A DNA stretch of 64,000 nt from Clostridium sp. (GTDB taxonomy: Bacteria; Bacillota; Clostridia; Clostridiales; Clostridiaceae): the NCBI RefSeq assembly GCF_029267215.1, contig NZ_JARIDH010000044.1, forward strand, positions 1-64,000, given 5' to 3'. The translations under genes were made by a program, and so were the position numbers. A model generated the notes under the pieces. The model searched no databases, was not told where the DNA came from, and was given only the letters and a program-made list of their open reading frames with translations. Below, piece by piece: positions 58,032-64,000 of this stretch (positions are counted from its first letter, which is position 1; the number at the start of each line of letters is the position of its first letter).

Positions 58032-58577
58032 TTGGGTAAATTATTAAAATCAATAAGTGAAGAGGAATTTAAAGATAGAGTAAAAATAAGATTTAATAAT
58101 ATATTAGATGGATTAGATTTATATTCAAATGGTACTTTAGAAAATAAAGATACTGATGAAAGTTTTGAAAATGTTGAATCTTCTTTTATAGGATTTTTTG
58201 AAGATGCTTTGGATTTAAATGAAGAAGTAGTTATTGACTTTTACATAAAAAAATTAGATGAAGAAAGCAAAGTAAGATTATTAAAGTTTTTAGAAGGGGA
58301 AGATAGAGAAATATTAAAAAGACATATTGATGAAATTGATAATATGAAGAGTGTTTATTTTACACTTGATTCAAAAGAACTTATGAGATTTATTACTAGA
58401 TTAAATACTAAAGAGTTATTTTTTTGTACAGTATATTTTGAAAAGTATGAAATGACAATATGGGGAAATTATAAATTAAGTTTTCCAGTTTTCTTTAAAG
58501 AAGAAAGTGTTTTAAGAAAATATGAAAAAATAGCTAAGAATAATAATCTAGAGATTAGAGGAGTAGTTATTAGATAG
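58032..58577 (+). CDS. Hypothetical cytosolic protein
   Basis: 181-aa ORF, TTG start with AAAGGGAGGA RBS. Confidence 0.65.
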   Translation: MGKLLKSISEEEFKDRVKIRFNNILDGLDLYSNGTLENKDTDESFENVESSFIGFFEDALDLNEEVVIDFYIKKLDEESKVRLLKFLEGEDREILKRHIDEIDNMKSVYFTLDSKELMRFITRLNTKELFFCTVYFEKYEMTIWGNYKLSFPVFFKEESVLRKYEKIAKNNNLEIRGVVIR

Positions 58578-58683
58578 GGATTAAATAAGGGCAGGTAATA
58601 ACAAAAGCAAATGAAAAGAAGTTAATTCTAGAAGTTTGATAAAGATTAAATAGGGTTAGTTAATAATAGCTTTAAAGTTAAAA

Positions 58684-58723
58684 AGAAGGAATCTATAAAT
58701 AAGAGAATACAGATTCCTTCTTA
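58684..58723. terminator. Bidirectional terminator between convergent genes
   Basis: AAGAAGGAATCT...AGATTCCTTCTT. Confidence 0.85.
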
Positions 58724-58750
58724 AGTTTTATAAATGCTAATAATTAAAAA

Positions 58751-59776
58751 TTATTTTACTTTAAAAATCCATCCTTTAGGAGCTTCTACATCACCAAATT
58801 GCATTCCATATAGAAGGTCATAAAGTTTTTTTGTTATAGGACCTACCTCAGTTTCGCTATAGAATACATGAAGATTGTCCTTATAATCAATACCACCTAT
58901 TGGTGTTATTACAGCTGCTGTACCACAAGCACCAGCTTCTGAGAATTCATCTAAGTTGTCTATTAAAACATCTCTTTCAAAAACAGGCATTTTTAAATAA
59001 TCTTTAGCAATTGTCATTAGAGAGTATTTTGTTATACTTGGAAGTATTGACTCTGAATATGGAGTAATAAACTCACCTTTTTTTGTTATTCCAAAGAAGT
59101 TTGCAGCTCCAACTTCTTCAATTTTAGTATGGGTTGATGGATCTAAGTATATACAATCTGCATATCCTTTTTTTGCAGCAATTTCATGAGCTTTAAGACT
59201 GGCTGCATAGTTTCCACCAACTTTGGCAGCCCCGGTTCCTTTAGGAGCTGCTCTATCGTAATCAGCAATCATGAAGTTTACTGGTTTTAAACCTCCTTTA
59301 AAATAGGCTCCAACTGGAACACAGAATACTGAGAATATGAATTCAGGGGCAGTTTTAACACCTATATTATCTCCAACACCAATCATAAATGGTCTTATGT
59401 ATAAAGTAGCACCAGTTCCATATGGTGGTATAAATCTTTCGTTAGCTTTAACAACTTGCATACAAGCATCTATGAATTTTTCTACAGGAATTTCTGGCAT
59501 AAGAAGTTTATCACATGATTTGTTCATTCTTTTAGCATTTTCATCTACTCTGAAAAGTTGAATATCTCCATTTTTTGTTCTATATGCTTTTAGTCCTTCA
59601 AAGCATTGTTGTCCGTAATGTAGAGCCGTTGAAGCTTCACTTATGCTTAATTTGTTGTCTGTAACTAGCTTTCCTTCATCCCATTTACCATCTTTAAAAT
59701 GTGATATATAACGGTAGTCAGTTTTTATATAGGAAAAACCAAGGTTATTCCAGTCAATAGTCATATTTTCATTCAT
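58751..59776 (-). CDS. ilvE: Branched-chain amino acid aminotransferase
   Basis: [68 protein letters not shown] before ATG at 59776. Confidence 0.95.
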   Translation of the reverse strand: MNENMTIDWNNLGFSYIKTDYRYISHFKDGKWDEGKLVTDNKLSISEASTALHYGQQCFEGLKAYRTKNGDIQLFRVDENAKRMNKSCDKLLMPEIPVEKFIDACMQVVKANERFIPPYGTGATLYIRPFMIGVGDNIGVKTAPEFIFSVFCVPVGAYFKGGLKPVNFMIADYDRAAPKGTGAAKVGGNYAASLKAHEIAAKKGYADCIYLDPSTHTKIEEVGAANFFGITKKGEFITPYSESILPSITKYSLMTIAKDYLKMPVFERDVLIDNLDEFSEAGACGTAAVITPIGGIDYKDNLHVFYSETEVGPITKKLYDLLYGMQFGDVEAPKGWIFKVK

Positions 59777-59980
59777 CTTTAACACTCCTATCAATCTTTT
59801 GTATGTTAACATTTTATCATTTTATATTTAAAAATGAAATATCTAAATAAAAAAATTGCAAAATTTATATTTTATGAAAGTGTAAAAATTACATTAATTA
59901 ATAGTGTTTAAAAGCATATATAATGAAATTAAAGAAAATTTTGTGATATAATAAAATAAAAATACTTAAGGGGGATTGAC

Positions 59981-60475
59981 ATGGACAAATTTTATGAATT
60001 ATGTATAAGAGAAGAAGAATCAACTTTACATAAAATATTAACACCAGCAACAATAATATCATTATTTTTAGCTGCAGGAATATTTATTTTCTTAGGTCTT
60101 ATACCAGCTATTGTATTTTTAGTAATAATATCTCTACCATTATTTATGTGTAAGAGGTTGTCTATGGTTGAATATGATTATGAGTTTACAGATGGGGAAT
60201 TAGACATAAGTGCTATATATGAAAGGGTTAGAAGAAAAGTAAAAGGTAATATAAATTTAAAAGATATAGAAATAGCAGCACCTTTAGGACATGCTGAACT
60301 TAATAGATATTCAAATGCTAAGAGTAAAAAATGTTATGTTATACCTAAAGAAGGAAAAAAAGTGTATGTTGTGGTGGTAAGAGAAGAAAGCAAGATGTTT
60401 GCATATGAGCTTTTACTAGATCAAAAAATGATTGATTTATTCTTTTTCTCAAACCCACAAAAAGTTATAAGATAA
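59981..60475 (+). CDS. DUF6106-like membrane protein
   Basis: MDKFYELCIREEES..., two TMs, VEYDYEFTDGELDISAIYERVRRK. Confidence 0.75.
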   Translation: MDKFYELCIREEESTLHKILTPATIISLFLAAGIFIFLGLIPAIVFLVIISLPLFMCKRLSMVEYDYEFTDGELDISAIYERVRRKVKGNINLKDIEIAAPLGHAELNRYSNAKSKKCYVIPKEGKKVYVVVVREESKMFAYELLLDQKMIDLFFFSNPQKVIR

Positions 60476-60506
60476 TAAATTTGCAAAAAGGTAAGTATCA
60501 AAATAA

Positions 60507-61865
<1,359 letters not shown>

Positions 61866-62113
61866 AAAGAGAATATTATACAGAAATTAATTTCCTAAGG
61901 CATTTGATTTCGTCTTAAAAATCATAAAAAATTATATTAAAATACTTGTATATATTAATGAAAAATAATTTGTTAAAATATATGCAGGTATTTTTTTGTT
62001 AAATTAATTAAGTTTTCTGTCTTTTTTTTCGTACTTATGATATATTAAAGAATGTTATTTAGTATATGAATATATGATAGTTTACATAGATTACAAAGGA
62101 AAGGAAAAATAAA

Positions 62114-62425
62114 ATGGCAAAAATAACAAGTAGAAATAGTGATTTTTTAAAAACACATAGAAACTCAACTTCACCTAAGGTATATCAGTTATTAATAGAT
62201 CTTGTTAATGATAATAGAGAAGATTTAGCTAATGAAGTTATAAAAATAGATTATTTAGTAGATTATTTTAATACATGTATAAAGAAAAGAGATAAGAGAG
62301 AAGGTAAAGAAACTTTAGAAAGAATAAATGCTAGACTTTCTAAAATTAAAAAAGAGGGTGTAGATGTTTCTCACTTTGAATATCTTTGTGAAAACATATT
62401 GAAAAATAATAAGATTAAACTTTAG
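62114..62425 (+). CDS. Hypothetical protein
   Basis: 103-aa ORF with RBS AAAGGAAAGG, upstream of the helicase. Confidence 0.6.
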   Translation: MAKITSRNSDFLKTHRNSTSPKVYQLLIDLVNDNREDLANEVIKIDYLVDYFNTCIKKRDKREGKETLERINARLSKIKKEGVDVSHFEYLCENILKNNKIKL

Positions 62426-62460
62426 ACGTAAGGATAAAAAAATAAAAGGATGGGATGCCA

Positions 62461-63708
62461 ATGGAAAAATTTTTAAAGCTAGGATTAAGTGAAGAGGTTT
62501 GTAAATCTTTAGAAGGACTTAGTATAAGTGAGCCTACTGACATACAGGAAAAAGCTATACCAATAATTTTAGATGGTAAAAATGTTATAGGAAAAGCTGA
62601 AACAGGAACAGGAAAAACTTTAGCTTATTTACTTCCTATAATAGAAAAAATAGATTCTTCTAAAAATGAGATGCAGGCAATTATTTTATCTCCAACTCAT
62701 GAATTAGGGGTACAAATAAATAATGTTTTAAATGATTTAAAAAGAGGATTAGGAAAGAAAATAACATCAACAACTTTAGTTGGTAGTGGAAATATAAAAA
62801 GACAAATAGAAAAACTTAAGAATAAACCTCATATTCTTGTTGGAACTACAGGAAGAATCCTAGAGCTTATAAATAAAAAGAAGATTTCAGCTAATACTAT
62901 TAAGTTTATAGTAATAGATGAGGGAGATAAGCTTTTAGATTTTATAAATATAAAGGATGTTAGAAGTGTTGTTAAATCTTGTAAAAGAGATGTTCAAAAA
63001 CTTATATTCTCTGCAACTATGAATGAGAAAGCCTTAGACACTGCAGATGAATTAATTGGAGAAAGTGAGCTTATACAGGCTAAAGCTTTAAATAAAGTTA
63101 ATTCTAACATAAGTCATGGATATTTTCAGGTTGAGTTAAGAGATAAAATTAACTTTTTAAGAAAGCTTATAAATACTATGGGAGAAGATGAAAAGGTAAT
63201 AGTATTTATAAATAATAGTTATAACATAAACAACGTAATTCAAAAATTAAAGTTTAATAAAATAAATGCTGTATCACTTCATGGAAGTGATAACAAAGTT
63301 GATAGAAAAAATGCACTTCAAGATTTTAGAAAAGGAAAAGCTAAGGTTTTAATAACTTCAGATGTATCTGCAAGAGGGCTTGATATAAAGGGAGCTACTC
63401 ACATAATAAACTTAGATATTCCTATGAATTCACAAAATTATTTACATAGAGTTGGTCGTGTTGGAAGAGCTGGAGAAAAGGGAGTTGCATATTCTTTAGC
63501 AGATTATAAAGAAGAAAAAATAATAGGAAAATGCGAAAGACAATTAAAAATAAAAATTCCTAGATTATATCTTTATGAGGGAAAGATAGAAAAAAGTGAT
63601 GTTAAGAAGTTAAATGACAAGAAAGATAAGTTTAAAAAGAATGAGGGAAGCAAGAAAAAGTCTTCATCAAAGAAAGCTTCTTATAAAAAAACTTTAAAAA
63701 GAAAATAA
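62461..63708 (+). CDS. DEAD/DEAH-box RNA helicase
   Basis: GKAETGTGKTLAYLLP, VIDEGDKLLD (DEGD variant), SAT, HRVGRVGRAG; Lys-rich tail; start 62455 or 62461. Confidence 0.95.
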   Translation: MEKFLKLGLSEEVCKSLEGLSISEPTDIQEKAIPIILDGKNVIGKAETGTGKTLAYLLPIIEKIDSSKNEMQAIILSPTHELGVQINNVLNDLKRGLGKKITSTTLVGSGNIKRQIEKLKNKPHILVGTTGRILELINKKKISANTIKFIVIDEGDKLLDFINIKDVRSVVKSCKRDVQKLIFSATMNEKALDTADELIGESELIQAKALNKVNSNISHGYFQVELRDKINFLRKLINTMGEDEKVIVFINNSYNINNVIQKLKFNKINAVSLHGSDNKVDRKNALQDFRKGKAKVLITSDVSARGLDIKGATHIINLDIPMNSQNYLHRVGRVGRAGEKGVAYSLADYKEEKIIGKCERQLKIKIPRLYLYEGKIEKSDVKKLNDKKDKFKKNEGSKKKSSSKKASYKKTLKRK

Positions 63709-63720
63709 TTAAAATAGAGG

Positions 63721-63760
63721 CAAAATAGCTTTTTATTATTACAAAAGCTATTTTGTCTTT
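63721..63760 (+). terminator. Rho-independent terminator
   Basis: CAAAATAGCTTTTT...AAAAGCTATTTTGTCTTTTTT. Confidence 0.8.
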
Positions 63761-63952
63761 TTTATATTCTTTAAAAACAAAAGCTTAAATTGTTTAGAAA
63801 TGAATTTATTTTGAATAAATTTATATTTTTATGAGATTACTCATGGAAAAGTTACTAAATGATTAACATTTACTCAAGCATGTTGGATAGCGTTTTTTTA
63901 TAAAGTATAATATTTTTAGCATAATATATGTTATATAGGGGTGAATTTAAAA

Positions 63953-64000
63953 ATGAAAAAGTTTTTTATAAGTATTTTAACAGCTGTTATGATAGGTGCT
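63953..64000 (+). CDS. Start of a protein with an apparent signal peptide (truncated by window edge)
   Basis: MKKFFISILTAVMIGA after AGGGGTGAA RBS. Confidence 0.55.
   Translation, partial: MKKFFISILTAVMIGA

Noticed and set aside
58579-58690. Approximate tandem duplication (GATTAAATAAGGGCAGGTAATAA / GATTAAATAGGGTTAGTTAATAA)
   Set aside because: Similarity short and imperfect; could be chance in AT-rich intergenic DNA.

Overview
AT-rich Gram-positive chromosomal window, most likely Clostridium perfringens or a very close relative. The species call is an inference from the recalled AgrD-like peptide, the gene content and the codon/AT bias; no database search was run. Most of the window is ordinary: a BMP/nucleoside ABC importer operon, an NCS2 purine permease, a patatin, a PTS-IIC-like protein, bifunctional GshAB, DinB, a Ca/Na antiporter, signal peptidase I, pullulanases, polysaccharide deacetylase, Prs, bioYBDA, a MacAB-like exporter, UppP, IlvE, GdhA and a DEAD-box helicase. 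No rRNA, tRNA, CRISPR array, transposase or prophage was recognised. The most interesting items are: (1) an agrBD quorum-sensing cassette whose agrD (44 aa, predicted ring CVWFA) is missing from the ORF track, with two upstream membrane genes, no agrC/agrA, and a GGDEF+HD-GYP gene next door; (2) a fused tandem-duplicated berberine-bridge-type FAD oxidoreductase (883 aa) behind a palindrome-rich divergent intergenic region; (3) a paired divergent cis-prenyltransferase and phytoene-desaturase-like enzyme; (4) a PspA locus with a Ser-rich membrane protein and a Cys-rich protein; (5) a 2634-aa secreted amylopullulanase with two GH13 modules and abutting tandem 14-mers upstream; (6) a gene split at an in-register A AAA AAA slippery heptamer; (7) a large hairpin upstream of gshAB; (8) decayed genes (alpha/beta hydrolase with an in-frame TAG; LTA-synthase-type C-terminal fragment); (9) a clear BirA-type operator upstream of bioYBDA, which lacks bioF locally.
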